The notes beneath the pieces are model-generated. The model had not been told where the DNA came from, searched no databases, and saw only the letters and a program-made list of their open reading frames with translations. Shown one piece after another: positions 52,765-62,470 of a DNA stretch of 64,000 nt. The DNA is taken from NCBI RefSeq assembly GCF_037154085.1, contig NZ_JBANRM010000001.1, forward strand, positions 992,001 through 1,056,000. Direction: 5' to 3'. The translations under genes and the position numbers were made by a program. The number at the start of each line of letters is the position of its first letter. Position 1 is the stretch's first letter. The DNA comes from Andeanibacterium fulvum (GTDB lineage Bacteria > Pseudomonadota > Alphaproteobacteria > Sphingomonadales > Sphingomonadaceae).

Positions 52765-54045
52765 ATGAAGCACAGCATCCTGGCCCTTGCCGCTTCCGCC
52801 CTGCCCTTCCTCGCCTCGCCTGCCGCCGCGCAGCCGCTTTATGTCGCGGCGGGCAAGCTGCTCGATGTCGAAAGCGGGCAGGAGCTTTCCGGCCAGTGCA
52901 TCCTGACCGATGGCGGCAAGATCGTGCGGATCGAAGCCTGCGGCGCAACGCCTGCCGGGGCAGAGAAAGTGGACTGGAGCGCCTATACGGTGCTGCCCGG
53001 CCTGATCGACCTGCACACCCATCTGGCGGACGTGACCGAAAGCGCGGACACCGCCGCCCCGATCAAGACCTCGCCGCAGGCCACGGCCCTGCTGGGGGCG
53101 AACCACGCATGGGCCACCCTGCGCGCGGGCTTCACCACCGTGCGCGACGTCGGCACCTATCGCGGGCTGACCGATGTGGCCCTGCGCGATGCGATTGCCG
53201 CACGCTGGGTGCCCGGCCCGCGCATGCTGGTGGCGGGCGGCTATATCACCACGCCGGGCGGCGGGGGCGAGCTGAACGGCGTGATGCCGAACGATCAACT
53301 GCCGCCCGACATGCGGCTGGGCGTCTCCTCCACGCCGGAGGAAACACGGGCGAAGGCCGAATATCTGTTCGACCACGGGGTGGATTTCCTCAAACTGATC
53401 GCCACCGGCGCGGTGCTGGCGCTCAATACGGACGTCAACGCCCCGGAACTGACCGAGGACCAGATGCGCGCCGCGGTGGAAGTGGCCAAGGCCCACGGTT
53501 CCTATGCCACGGCCCATGCCCATGGGGCCGAGGGGCTGAAGGCCGCGATCCGCGCCGGGGCCCATTCCATCGAACATGCCAGCCTGATCGACGATGAAGG
53601 GCTGCAAATGGCCAAGGACAAGGGCGTCTGGCTGGTGATGGACGTGTTCAACGGCGATTATATCGACGAGACCGGCACGGCCGAGGGCTGGCCGGAAGAA
53701 GCCCTGCAGAAGAACCGCGACACCACCCTTGCCCAGCGCGAACGCTTCGCCAAGGCAGTGAAGATGGGAGTGAAGATCGGCTATGGCACCGACGCGGGCG
53801 TCTATCCCCACGGCATGAATGCGCGGCAGTTCGCCTATATGGTCCAATGGGGGATGAGTCCGCTGCAGGCCATCCGCTCCGCCACTCTGGATGCGGCGAC
53901 GCTGATGGGCAAGGAAGGCGAGTTCGGCACGATCGCGCCCGGTAAATCGGCGGATATCATCGCGGTGGAAGGCGATCCGCTGAAGGATGTGCGGGTGCTG
54001 GAAAGCGTGAGCGGGGTCATCAAGGAAGGCGTGCGGTATAAGTAG
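52765..54045 (+). CDS. Secreted amidohydrolase (Xaa-Pro dipeptidase/imidazolonepropionase-like)
   Basis: A 426-residue metal-dependent hydrolase with a signal peptide (ALAASALPFLASPAAA). The HxH of the barrel is VLPGLIDLHTHLADV; further metal ligands are in FLKLIATG, TAHAHGAEGLK, HSIEHASLID and GTDAGVYPHG. Homologues include secreted Xaa-Pro dipeptidases of the amidohydrolase superfamily; the peptide or amide substrate is unknown. Confidence 0.82.
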   Translation: MKHSILALAASALPFLASPAAAQPLYVAAGKLLDVESGQELSGQCILTDGGKIVRIEACGATPAGAEKVDWSAYTVLPGLIDLHTHLADVTESADTAAPIKTSPQATALLGANHAWATLRAGFTTVRDVGTYRGLTDVALRDAIAARWVPGPRMLVAGGYITTPGGGGELNGVMPNDQLPPDMRLGVSSTPEETRAKAEYLFDHGVDFLKLIATGAVLALNTDVNAPELTEDQMRAAVEVAKAHGSYATAHAHGAEGLKAAIRAGAHSIEHASLIDDEGLQMAKDKGVWLVMDVFNGDYIDETGTAEGWPEEALQKNRDTTLAQRERFAKAVKMGVKIGYGTDAGVYPHGMNARQFAYMVQWGMSPLQAIRSATLDAATLMGKEGEFGTIAPGKSADIIAVEGDPLKDVRVLESVSGVIKEGVRYK

Positions 54046-54453
54046 GCTGGTTCGTCATCCCCCCGCAGGCGGGAAGACTCAACAACGCCCGTCATCCTGA
54101 ACTTGTTTCAGGATCCATTTCTCCGAATTGAGCAGCAGCGTGTTGGGATAGATGGATGCTGAAACAAGTTCAGCATGACGACTGAGGGCAACTTGGTGCC
54201 TCAACACCCCACCCAACCCGACCCACGCACCCACACCCGCTCATCCTGAGCTTGTCGAAGGACACGGGAAAGGGTTGGGCTGGGTGCGGAGCCAACCCAC
54301 GCTTGCGTTAGTGCCCGTGGGGCAAATGACAGCGCGTATCCTTCGACAAGCTCAGGATGAGCGGAGGTTGGAAATTGGGGCAGACACGCACTCCCCATTC
54401 CCACCCCCAAAAACCATTTTCCTACATCGCCAAAATCTGCCCTAGACTGGCGG
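54046..54453. repeat. REP-rich intergenic region
   Basis: A 408-bp gap with no gene seen. It holds two paired REP elements: class B at about 54090-54180 (CGTCATCCTGAAC...GTTCAGCATGACG) and class C at about 54238-54363 (CTCATCCTGAGCTTGTCG and its inverted copy). The rest is low-content sequence. Confidence 0.75.
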
Positions 54454-54978
54454 ATGAAGCACTATTCCCGCACATCGCCCCGCCGTGCCCGCCACGCCCG
54501 CGTACCGGCCTTCTCTCCCGTGCCCCTGCGCGCCCGTGCCGATGGGTGGACGCCCCGGAGGCAGGCGGCGTTCCTTGCCGCGCTGGCCATCACTCGCTGC
54601 GTCGCCAAGGCGGCGCGCCGGGTGAAGATGGCGCGGGAGACGGCCTATCGCCTGCGCGCGAAGCCCGGTGCGGGCAGCTTTGCCGCGGCGTGGGACAAGG
54701 TGCTGGGCAAGGTCCGAGACGCCACCCGGCGAAAGGTCACAGGTGAGGAACGCGTGCAGCGTGCGCTGTTCGACCTGCTCAGGCCGGTGATCTATCGCGG
54801 CGAGCATGTCGGCACCATGCGCACAGCCGACAATTCCGCGCTTCTCGGTCATCTGGCGCGGATCGACCGGGCGTCCCTTTCGCCTCGCGACGGAGGCGAA
54901 AGGTCACAGGGTTTCGCCGGTGCTTGCGCGTCACCTTTGCCCGGGCTGCCCGGCGCTCCAGTGGCGGCGGACGATTAG
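54454..54978 (+). CDS. Small helix-turn-helix protein
   Basis: A 174-residue basic protein with a helix-turn-helix centre: ADGWTPRRQAAFLAALAITR, then AAARRVKM-type MARETAYRLRAKPGA, the pattern of small sphingomonad HTH proteins that carry a WTPxRQ box. The C-terminus after residue 120 is of low complexity. Function unknown; DNA binding is inferred. Its TAG overlaps the convergent stop of the oxidoreductase gene by 4 bp. Confidence 0.6.
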   Translation: MKHYSRTSPRRARHARVPAFSPVPLRARADGWTPRRQAAFLAALAITRCVAKAARRVKMARETAYRLRAKPGAGSFAAAWDKVLGKVRDATRRKVTGEERVQRALFDLLRPVIYRGEHVGTMRTADNSALLGHLARIDRASLSPRDGGERSQGFAGACASPLPGLPGAPVAADD

Positions 54979-56570
54979 AGGAACCGCCCGTATCCGCCCT
55001 TGTCGCCGATCACCACCTGAGCGCAATTGTGGCCGGGCGCGCCGGTCACGCCGCCGCCGGGATGAGTGCCGGCACCGCACATATAGAGGCCCTTGATCGG
55101 CCCGCGATAGGAACCGTGGCCCAGCACCGGCCGGGCCGACCACAATTGGTCGAGGCTCATATTGCCATGCATGATGTCGCCGCCGATCAGGCCGAACTTG
55201 CGTTCGAGGTCGAGCGGCGCATGGATCTGCCGGGCAATGACGCTGGCCTTGAAGCCGGGCGCATGGGCTTCCACTGTGTCGATGATGCAGTCGGCCGCCG
55301 CCTCGCGCTCGTCGTCCCAGCTGCGGCCATCGGGCAGTTCGGGGGCGAATTGCTGGCAGAACAGGCTGGCCACATGCTGTCCTTCCGGCGCCAGCGTGGA
55401 ATCCACGGTGGAGGGGATCAGCATTTCCACGATCGGCTTTTTCGACCAGCCATAACGCTTCGCATCGAGGAAGGCCTCGTCCATGTAATCCAGCGTCGGG
55501 GCCAGGATGATGCCGGACTGGTGATGCTCGCCAACTCCCGGCAGGCAAGTGAAGTTCGGCAGTTCGGACAGGGCCACATTCATGCGGAAAGTGCCCGATC
55601 CGGCCTTGAAGCCCCGCATCCGGCGGCGATATTCTTCCGAAAGGTCCGCAGGCGCAATCAGCCGGTCATAGAGCAGCTTGGGCCCGACATTGGCGATCAC
55701 ACGGGATGCGGCGATTTCCTCGCCGCTTACCAGCTTCACGCCAACAGCCTTGTCGCCATCCACCAGCACCTGCGCCACCGGGGCTTCCAGGCTGATCTCC
55801 ACGCCGCAGGCTTCGCATACCTTGGCCATGATCTGCGTGATCTGGCCCATGCCGCCCACCGAATGGCCCCATGCGCCCTTCTTGCCGTTCACTTCGCCAA
55901 AGACGTGGTGCAGCAGCACATAGGCGCTGCCTGGCGTATCGGGCGAAGCGTAATTGCCCACCACCGCGTCGAAGCCGAAGGCGGCCTTCACTGCCTCGCT
56001 CTCGAACCAGCTATCCAGGAAGCTGCGGGCGGACTTGGTGAACAGGTCCAGCACGTCGCGCTTCTGGCTGAGGGAAAGCTTGGCCAGCCCCCTGCCCTGC
56101 AACGCGCCGTCGATCAGGGTGCGGAACCCTTCACCGACATTGGGCGGCGCCTTCAGCGCAAGGCCGCGCAGCACTTCCGCGACCGTTTCCAGCGCGTCGT
56201 AATAGGCGGGCAGCGTCTCGGCATCGGCGGCGGAGAACTTGCGGAACTCCGCCTGCGTCCGCTCCAGCCCGCCGCCCAGCTTGAGGTATCCTCCATCTTC
56301 CTGCGGCAGGAAATTGGAGATCGGCCGCTCGATCACGCGATAGCCATGATCTTCCAGCCGCATGTCGCGGATGACCTTGGGCTGCAGCAGGCTGACCGTG
56401 TAGCTGGCCACCGAGTTGCGGAAACCGGGGTGGAACTCCTCGGTCACTGCCGCGCCGCCCACCACGTTGCGCCGTTCCACAATGCGCACCTTCAGCCCCG
56501 CCTGAGCGAGATAGAAGGCGCAGGTCAGGCCATTATGGCCCGCACCGATGATGACGGCATCGTACTTCAT
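54975..56570 (-). CDS. NAD(P)/FAD-dependent oxidoreductase, PYROXD2/CrtI-like
   Basis: A 531-residue flavoprotein. N-terminal Rossmann KYDAVIIGAGHNGLTCAFYL, GGAAVTEEFHPGFRNSVASY, and near the end ENGLYMCGAGTHPGGGVTGA-like CGAGTHPGGGVTGAPGHN, as in phytoene-desaturase-like and PYROXD2 oxidoreductases. Substrate unknown. It is on the minus strand downstream of the Rieske oxygenase gene, separated by a GGGAGGGG repeat (56575-56672), and may serve with it. Confidence 0.82.
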   Translation of the reverse strand: MKYDAVIIGAGHNGLTCAFYLAQAGLKVRIVERRNVVGGAAVTEEFHPGFRNSVASYTVSLLQPKVIRDMRLEDHGYRVIERPISNFLPQEDGGYLKLGGGLERTQAEFRKFSAADAETLPAYYDALETVAEVLRGLALKAPPNVGEGFRTLIDGALQGRGLAKLSLSQKRDVLDLFTKSARSFLDSWFESEAVKAAFGFDAVVGNYASPDTPGSAYVLLHHVFGEVNGKKGAWGHSVGGMGQITQIMAKVCEACGVEISLEAPVAQVLVDGDKAVGVKLVSGEEIAASRVIANVGPKLLYDRLIAPADLSEEYRRRMRGFKAGSGTFRMNVALSELPNFTCLPGVGEHHQSGIILAPTLDYMDEAFLDAKRYGWSKKPIVEMLIPSTVDSTLAPEGQHVASLFCQQFAPELPDGRSWDDEREAAADCIIDTVEAHAPGFKASVIARQIHAPLDLERKFGLIGGDIMHGNMSLDQLWSARPVLGHGSYRGPIKGLYMCGAGTHPGGGVTGAPGHNCAQVVIGDKGGYGRFL

Positions 56571-56574
56571 GCTC

Positions 56575-56672
56575 CCCTCCCGTTTACGGGAGGGGCCGGG
56601 GGAGGGCCTGTCCCGATGAAAACTCGGCGAGCCGCAAGGCCCACCCCTAACCCCTCCCGCAAGCGGGAGGAG
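56575..56672. repeat. GC-rich inverted repeat pair (CCTCCCGC type)
   Basis: CCCCTCCCGTTTACGGGAGGGG hairpin at the left and CCCCTCCCGCAAGCGGGAGG at the right, framing a GGAGGGCCTG spacer. Fills the gap between the Rieske and oxidoreductase genes. Confidence 0.7.
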
Positions 56673-56675
56673 GAC

Positions 56676-57839
56676 TTACCGGCTCCACCCGCGGGCGGGC
56701 TGTTGTTCTTCACGCGCCTCGGGGATGATCTCGCGCATCCGGGCGCAGAAATGGCGCAGGCACACTTCCTTGTCGGACAGCGGCCCCATGGAGAAGCTGC
56801 GCGACGTCATCCCCTCCTGCACGCGGGTGATCAGGGCAGTATCTTCCGCATTCACCATCCGGTTGATGCGCCAGTTGAGATAGCGCGCGGCGCGCATTTC
56901 CCTGCGGTCATCGTCCAGCACATAGCTGATTTCGCGGATCAGGCTGGTGGTGGGGCTGATCGGCAGCCACTGCATGAAGTCCACCTGATCGGGATAGATG
57001 TCGAAGGCCACGTTCGGCCAGAGCTTGAAATAGAGCCAGTGGCGCTGGTTCGCTTCCGGCAGGTGCGGCACGGGTGGCAGCAGGCGCTGATAGGCCCGTT
57101 CGGACCAATTGTCCGAAGGCCGTTCCTCCATATCGCCCCACATGCGATCCACATGAGTGCTCGCTTCCACGCCATAGCTCTTGCCGAACAGGCGGGTCAG
57201 GCCGGGATGGGCGACCGGGATGTGCAGGCCATCGGAGTAATTATCGCCGATATTCTTCCAGTTCACATCGCGCGGACGCAGGGTCACACGGCCCAGCGCC
57301 TTCAGTTCTTCGAAACGATAGGGCGCAACCATCGCTTCGTAGGGGGCCATCATGCTTGCGACCGAAGGGCCCTCGTCTTTAAGACGGACGAAAATGAAGC
57401 CGCGCCAGATCTCCATGCTCAGCGGCGCGAGGCCGTGGCGGCTCTTGTCGAGGCCGGGATAGGAAGGGCTGTCGGGCACGCCGGTCAGCTTGCCGTCCAG
57501 CTCGTAAACCCAGGCGTGATAGGGGCAGACCAGCTTCCTGGCGCAGCCGCTCGATCCATCGACAATGCGCGATCCGCGATGGCGGCAGACATTGGTGAAG
57601 GCGCGCACCTGCCCATCCTTGCCGCGCACCACGATCACGCTTTCCCCGATATAATCGAGACCATGCCAATCGCCGGTGTTCGGAATGTCGCTTTCATGGC
57701 AGACCACCTGCCATGACGATGCAAACACCCGCTCCTTCTCCAGCTCGAAGAATTCCTGATCGTGATAGGTCCAGGCCGGCAGGCTCCAGCCTTCCAGCGG
57801 ATCGGAATTGCGGGTCTGTTCGTGGAGCAGAGTTGCCAT
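56676..57839 (-). CDS. Aromatic-ring-hydroxylating/Rieske oxygenase alpha subunit
   Basis: A 387-residue Rieske non-haem-iron oxygenase. The Rieske cluster ligands are Cys85, His87, Cys105 and His108, with the usual 17-residue spacing; the catalytic iron ligands are in GDNYSDGLHIPVAHPGL. The subunit is of the GbcA/phenylpropionate-like class used for N-demethylation or ring hydroxylation. No reductase or ferredoxin gene is adjacent. ATG 57839 follows AGGAAG and is 36 bp from the divergent TetR start. Confidence 0.86.
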   Translation of the reverse strand: MATLLHEQTRNSDPLEGWSLPAWTYHDQEFFELEKERVFASSWQVVCHESDIPNTGDWHGLDYIGESVIVVRGKDGQVRAFTNVCRHRGSRIVDGSSGCARKLVCPYHAWVYELDGKLTGVPDSPSYPGLDKSRHGLAPLSMEIWRGFIFVRLKDEGPSVASMMAPYEAMVAPYRFEELKALGRVTLRPRDVNWKNIGDNYSDGLHIPVAHPGLTRLFGKSYGVEASTHVDRMWGDMEERPSDNWSERAYQRLLPPVPHLPEANQRHWLYFKLWPNVAFDIYPDQVDFMQWLPISPTTSLIREISYVLDDDRREMRAARYLNWRINRMVNAEDTALITRVQEGMTSRSFSMGPLSDKEVCLRHFCARMREIIPEAREEQQPARGWSR

Positions 57840-57849
57840 GCGATCTTCC

Positions 57850-57871
57850 TTGCTATACACTCGTATAACAA
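57850..57871. promoter_or_regulatory. Palindrome between the Rieske and tetR genes (putative operator)
   Basis: TTGCTATAC-ACTC-GTATAACAA, 9-4-9 with 8 of 9 arm positions paired, fills most of the 36-bp divergent gap. It is the expected site for the adjacent TetR protein and must overlap both ribosome-binding or promoter regions. Function inferred. Confidence 0.65.
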
Positions 57872-57875
57872 GCCC

Positions 57876-58475
57876 ATGAGTGCCCGGCAAGCCACATTCA
57901 CCCGCGCCGCGCCCGATGAAAGGCGGCAAAGCCTGATCGAGGCGACCGCCCGCTGCCTGGCGGAAAAGGGCGCGGCAGGCGTTTCCGTGCGGACGATCTG
58001 CGCAGAGGCTGGCGTCTCGCCGGGCCTGTTGCGGCATTATTTCGCGGGCGTCTCCGATGCGATCGCGGAAACCTATCGCTGGACCGGCCGCCAGATCGGC
58101 GAGGCGCTGGAAGCGGCCGTGGCGCAGGCGGGCAGCGAGCCGCGCGCAAGGCTGCTGGCTTACCTGACCGCCAGCTTCCGCCCGCCGATCTCCACGCCGG
58201 AACTGCTGGCCACCTATATTGCCTTCTGGAGCCTCACCCGCAGCGATCCCGCCATCGCCTCAGTACGGGCCGAGGTCTATGGCGATTTCCGCACCGGGCT
58301 GGAGGGGCTGATCGGCGAATACCGCCCCGCCCTGCCCGACACGCGCCTCGCTTCCGTGGCGCTGACGGCGCTGATCGACGGACTATGGCTGGAACTCTCG
58401 CTGGGCGACGCGCCGTTCACCCGATCCGAGGCGGAGGAACTGGCGGAGAAGTGGCTGGATAGTTTGCTGGGTTAG
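57876..58475 (+). CDS. TetR-family regulator (BetI-like)
   Basis: A 199-residue repressor with an N-terminal helix-turn-helix: RRQSLIEATARCLAEKGAAG, VSVRTICAEAGVSPGLLRHY, then FAGVSDAIAETYRWTG, and a BetI-type C-terminal domain (ATYIAFWSLTRSDPAIASV, LTALIDGLWLELSLG). BetI relatives respond to small quaternary amines; here it probably controls the divergent Rieske oxygenase gene through the palindrome between them. Confidence 0.85.
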   Translation: MSARQATFTRAAPDERRQSLIEATARCLAEKGAAGVSVRTICAEAGVSPGLLRHYFAGVSDAIAETYRWTGRQIGEALEAAVAQAGSEPRARLLAYLTASFRPPISTPELLATYIAFWSLTRSDPAIASVRAEVYGDFRTGLEGLIGEYRPALPDTRLASVALTALIDGLWLELSLGDAPFTRSEAEELAEKWLDSLLG

Positions 58476-58494
58476 GGAATTGTCTCTCAACGCC

Positions 58495-58596
58495 CGCTCA
58501 TCCTGAGCTTGTCGAAGGACACGCGCTGACGTTTGCCCTAGGAGGGGATGTTGGGCAGGCGGTTTCCCGTGTCCTTCGACAAGCTCAGGATGGGCG
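58495..58596. repeat. Paired REP-like element, class C
   Basis: CGCTCATCCTGAGCTTGTCG at the left and its inverted copy ending CTCAGGATGGGCG at the right. Lies in the convergent gap between the tetR gene and the permease gene. Confidence 0.8.
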
Positions 58597-58620
58597 GAGG
58601 TTCGGGTTCCCGATCAAGGG

Positions 58621-59907
58621 CTAACTCGCCCTCCCCTCCCGCCGGGACCACCACCAGACCGGCAGCCCCGCCAGCATCAGCACCAGGCTCAGCGCGCTCG
58701 CCTCCACCCCCGCCCCCCACAGGGTCCAGAGTGAATAGACGACGCCTATCACTGCGAGGATGCGGGCAACGCCAAGCCTGAGCGCGGCCAGCGAACAGGC
58801 GAGGTAGAGCCACAAGGTGGCCGAAGTCGCCAGCAGCAGCAGGAACTCGAACAGGCCCTGCATGGACTTGCTGGCATTCATCAGCACGAACAGGCTGGCG
58901 AGCACGGATGACACGATCAGCGCGCGGCGCGGCGTGCCATGCGCGTCGGTCGCGGCAAAGCGGCGGGGCAGCAGCCCGCGCGAGGCCATGTCGCGTGGCA
59001 ATTCGCCCTGCAGCAGCACCCAGCCATTGAGCGCGCCGACACAGCTGATCACCGCGAACACCGCCACGGCAGCAGCCGGTCCCGGCGCCCAGTAACGCTC
59101 GACGAAAGTGGAGAATGGCGCAGGCGATGCCGACGCGACATCGGCCGGCAGCATCAGCGCAATGACGGAACAGACCAGCAGATAGAGCACGCCGGTCAGC
59201 CCGGTGCCCCACAGGGTGGCACGCGGCACGTTGACTTCCGGGTCCTCCACCCGCGCGGCGGCAAGGCTGGCGCATTCGAAGCCCAGCAGCGCCCAGAGCG
59301 TCAGGGTCGCCGCTCCGCTCACCTGTCCGAAGCTGATCGCCTCTGGCTGATAGGGTGCGATCTCGCCGCCGCCGAACAGCAGCAGCCCGCCCGCGATGGC
59401 GATCACCACCACCAGCGGCACGATCTTGAGCGCGAGAGTGACGATCTGGAAGCCGCCCGCCGCCCGCGTTCCGCGCAAATTGATGAGCGTCATCGCCCAG
59501 AGCAGGACCAGCGCGGCAATGGCCGGGCGCCCGGTTCCGGCGGACAGGGCAGGGAAAATGCTGGAAAGGTAGCTGACCGCCGCAACCGCGATGGCGACAA
59601 CCGTGGTCCAGATCGAGACGAGATATATCCAGCCGATCAGGAAGGCCGGCACCTCGCCGAAAGCCTCCTCGACAAAGCCGGTCGCCCCGCCCGCGCGCGG
59701 AACGGCGCGGGTCAGCCGGGCGAGGAGATAGGCAAGGACCAGCGCCCCGCCGATCGTGAAGATCCACCCGCCCACGGCATTCCAGCCATAGGGCGCGAGG
59801 CTGGCGGGGAGTAGGAAGACGCCCGAGCCGATCATGTTGCCCATGACCAGCGCAATGGCTGCCATAAGGCCGAGCTTGCGGCCCGGCCCCGGGCTATCCT
59901 GCGTCAT
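58621..59907 (-). CDS. APC-family amino acid permease
   Basis: A 428-residue, about 12-helix transporter of the amino acid-polyamine-organocation family. The opening MAAIALVMGNMIGSGVFLLP is the family's substrate-binding GSG helix, followed by PRAGGATGFVEEAFG and LWALLGFECASLAAARVEDP. It resembles AdiC-type arginine/agmatine exchangers and putrescine or cadaverine carriers. Convergent with the tetR gene and 23 bp upstream of the receptor gene's stop. Confidence 0.83.
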   Translation of the reverse strand: MTQDSPGPGRKLGLMAAIALVMGNMIGSGVFLLPASLAPYGWNAVGGWIFTIGGALVLAYLLARLTRAVPRAGGATGFVEEAFGEVPAFLIGWIYLVSIWTTVVAIAVAAVSYLSSIFPALSAGTGRPAIAALVLLWAMTLINLRGTRAAGGFQIVTLALKIVPLVVVIAIAGGLLLFGGGEIAPYQPEAISFGQVSGAATLTLWALLGFECASLAAARVEDPEVNVPRATLWGTGLTGVLYLLVCSVIALMLPADVASASPAPFSTFVERYWAPGPAAAVAVFAVISCVGALNGWVLLQGELPRDMASRGLLPRRFAATDAHGTPRRALIVSSVLASLFVLMNASKSMQGLFEFLLLLATSATLWLYLACSLAALRLGVARILAVIGVVYSLWTLWGAGVEASALSLVLMLAGLPVWWWSRREGRAS

Positions 59908-59930
59908 TCCCCCTCCCCGTCGCGGCTGGA

Positions 59931-62333
59931 TCAGAAGTCGGCGCCGACCTTGATGCCAACCAGCCTGGGCTTGATGACGTAGTCATAGAACACGCCGCCG
60001 CCAGCCGTCAGGCCAAGGGCATCGCCGCAGACGCTTTCGAGACAGGCAGTGCCGCTGTTGATCACGCCATGGGCGTTGAACAGGTTGGTGGCGAACAGTT
60101 CGACGCGATAAGTGTCGTTCTTCACGCCAAGGCTGAAGTCTGCCGTAGTGTAAGCGCCGAGATTGCCGAGGAAGGCATTCTCTGCCGTGCGCAGATCGTT
60201 GCGGCGGCTGCCCAGATGGCTGGCGGCGAACTGCACATGGCCATCCCAGCTGCCGATGGGGAATTCGTAACGGACAACCGCGTTGCCCTTGAATTCCGGC
60301 GTGACAGGCAGGCGCGTACCGGCCGGGGCCAGCAATTCGTTGCCGGCAGGCACGGTACAGTCGAACTCCTCATTCGCGATCTTGCAGAAGTCCCGCGTGA
60401 TCTGCGCGTCGTTGTAGCTGCCGCTCAACGAAATGGTCAGGCCGTTCTGGGAATAGGTGAAGTCACCCTCGATGCCGCGAATGCGGGCAAGGCCGGCATT
60501 GCGGATTTCGGTGAGGCCGTTGGCGCCAAGGAAGGAGAGCTGAATGTCAGTCCAGTCTTCCTGATAGATCGCACCGTTGAAGGTGACCGGGCCGAACTGC
60601 GTCTTCCAGCCGATTTCATAATTGTCGAGCGTATCCGGGCCGTAAGGCGGCAGCGTACCACGGCGGTTGATCCCGCCCGGACGGAAACCGCGCGACCAGG
60701 TGGCATAGACCATCACATCGTCGCTGATCTTGTAGGTCGCGTTCAGCTTGTGGATGAAGTCCGTATCCGAAGTCGACTTGTCGAGATTGTTGCAGGGCGC
60801 GCCCGGCACGGTGGACGGAGCGGCGCAGAGATATTGCGGGTTCGAGCTGAAGCCCGGATTGTTGTAGCCGAAGAAGCCTTCGAGCGAGTTCTTGTAGTAA
60901 TAGACGCGCATGCCGCCGGTCAGCGTCAGGCGATCCGTAAGGTCGTAGCTCAGTTCGCCGAATGCGGCGAGGTCGCGATCGACGCGCTTCTGGGCGGTCA
61001 GCCAGATATTGTCGTCCGTGCCCGGCACCTGGATGTCATCGGCGATGTCGTCGATGATATAGTGCTGGGTGATGTAGTGAACCTGGCGCTGGCCGAAGAT
61101 GCCACCGATGAAGCGCAGCGGCGCATCGGCCGGCGAGGCGACGCGCAGTTCGCCGAACAGGCGGCGATACTTGTCCCCGCCCCGGATATACTGGTTCGGG
61201 CTGACCTGATCGCCATTGTTGTCGGGAACGATGTAGCCCGAGCCGTACAGCGCGTAATAAAGCGAGTCATAGAAGTAGGAGTAGTCGGAATAGTCCGACA
61301 CGACCTCGTCATCGCGCCACAGATGGCCGCCGGTTGCCACAAGGTCCCAGCTGCCGATCTTGCCTTCGATGGTCAGTGCCGCCTGGAGCCACTTGTCCTC
61401 GCTCCATTCGGGATTGTACTGCACAGTCTGATAATGCTCGGTCACCGCGCTGCTGCGCTCTTCGGCGTAGCTGCCATTGGTGTTCTGGACCTGGCCCATG
61501 ATGGTAGGGCGGATAGTCCAGTTATCGTCGAGTTCGATCCCCAGCGCCAGGCGGGCGCCATAGGTTTCGGCGTCGTTATAGTCTTCCTTCACATAGGCTG
61601 CGTTGGTCTGGGTCGCGGCGGCCGTGCCGTAATTCGCCTCAAGCGAGGGATAGACGCGCGAGCCCGGAATGTTGTCGATATAGCCGGCATCCTTACGATA
61701 CCATGCCACCAGGCGCGCCGCGGCATTCTCGGCCAGCGGAATGTTCACGAAGCCTTCGGCGATACCGCCCACGCCGCCGCTGGTCACCGTATTAAGCTCG
61801 AAATCGACCGCACCGTAAGTGCTGCCGTAGTCAGGCTTGTTGGTGACCATCTTGATCGTGCCGGCCATCGAACTGGCGCCGTAGAGCGTGCCCTGCGGCC
61901 CGGCGAGCGCCTCGACACGGGCGAGGTCATAGGCGTGAATATCCAGCGCGCCCTGAATGGTCGTGATGGGCATTTCGTCGAGATAAGTGCCCACGGTGGG
62001 CAGCGAGGAGGAATGGTTGGCGTTCTCGCCCGAAGCCACGCCGCGGAAATAGACCTGCGAGAAGCCCGGCCCGGCGCTCTGCACCGTGACCGAGGGGAGG
62101 AACTTCACCACGTCCTGGAGATCGTTCACCTGCAATTCGTCGAGCTTTTCGGTGCCCAGCGCGGTGACCGATGCGGCGACGTCCTGCAGGTTCTGTTCGC
62201 GCTTCTGCGCGGTGACGATGATGGCGCCGCTATCGTCATCCTGCGCGGCAGCGGGGGTCACCGCAACCAGCGAACTTGTGGCGAAAAGCGCGATGGCGAG
62301 ATTACGGCGATTGGACGACGGAAGAATGCGCAT
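59931..62333 (-). CDS. TonB-dependent outer-membrane receptor
   Basis: An 800-residue receptor with a signal peptide (LAIALFATSSLVAVTPAAAQ), a TonB-box-like SGAIIVTAQKREQNLQDV, a plug domain (VQSAGPGFSQVYFRGVASG, RVEALAGPQGTLYGASSMAG) and a 22-strand barrel with the closing aromatic VGIKVGADF. Sphingomonads use such receptors for plant glycans, aromatics or siderophores; the substrate is not readable. Start ATG 62333 (MRILPSS). It lies upstream, on the same strand, of the permease gene. Confidence 0.9.
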   Translation of the reverse strand: MRILPSSNRRNLAIALFATSSLVAVTPAAAQDDDSGAIIVTAQKREQNLQDVAASVTALGTEKLDELQVNDLQDVVKFLPSVTVQSAGPGFSQVYFRGVASGENANHSSSLPTVGTYLDEMPITTIQGALDIHAYDLARVEALAGPQGTLYGASSMAGTIKMVTNKPDYGSTYGAVDFELNTVTSGGVGGIAEGFVNIPLAENAAARLVAWYRKDAGYIDNIPGSRVYPSLEANYGTAAATQTNAAYVKEDYNDAETYGARLALGIELDDNWTIRPTIMGQVQNTNGSYAEERSSAVTEHYQTVQYNPEWSEDKWLQAALTIEGKIGSWDLVATGGHLWRDDEVVSDYSDYSYFYDSLYYALYGSGYIVPDNNGDQVSPNQYIRGGDKYRRLFGELRVASPADAPLRFIGGIFGQRQVHYITQHYIIDDIADDIQVPGTDDNIWLTAQKRVDRDLAAFGELSYDLTDRLTLTGGMRVYYYKNSLEGFFGYNNPGFSSNPQYLCAAPSTVPGAPCNNLDKSTSDTDFIHKLNATYKISDDVMVYATWSRGFRPGGINRRGTLPPYGPDTLDNYEIGWKTQFGPVTFNGAIYQEDWTDIQLSFLGANGLTEIRNAGLARIRGIEGDFTYSQNGLTISLSGSYNDAQITRDFCKIANEEFDCTVPAGNELLAPAGTRLPVTPEFKGNAVVRYEFPIGSWDGHVQFAASHLGSRRNDLRTAENAFLGNLGAYTTADFSLGVKNDTYRVELFATNLFNAHGVINSGTACLESVCGDALGLTAGGGVFYDYVIKPRLVGIKVGADF

Positions 62334-62470
62334 CTTAGACCCCTCTTGTGCAAATGCTGCAGGGGCGAATGCGCCAGTTTTCCCAGCCATTGACAATAGT
62401 GCAATCGCGAAGGGTCGTCGCAGCCGAAACCAATTTTTGGGAACTATGACATTTCTGCCACAGCAGGTCT

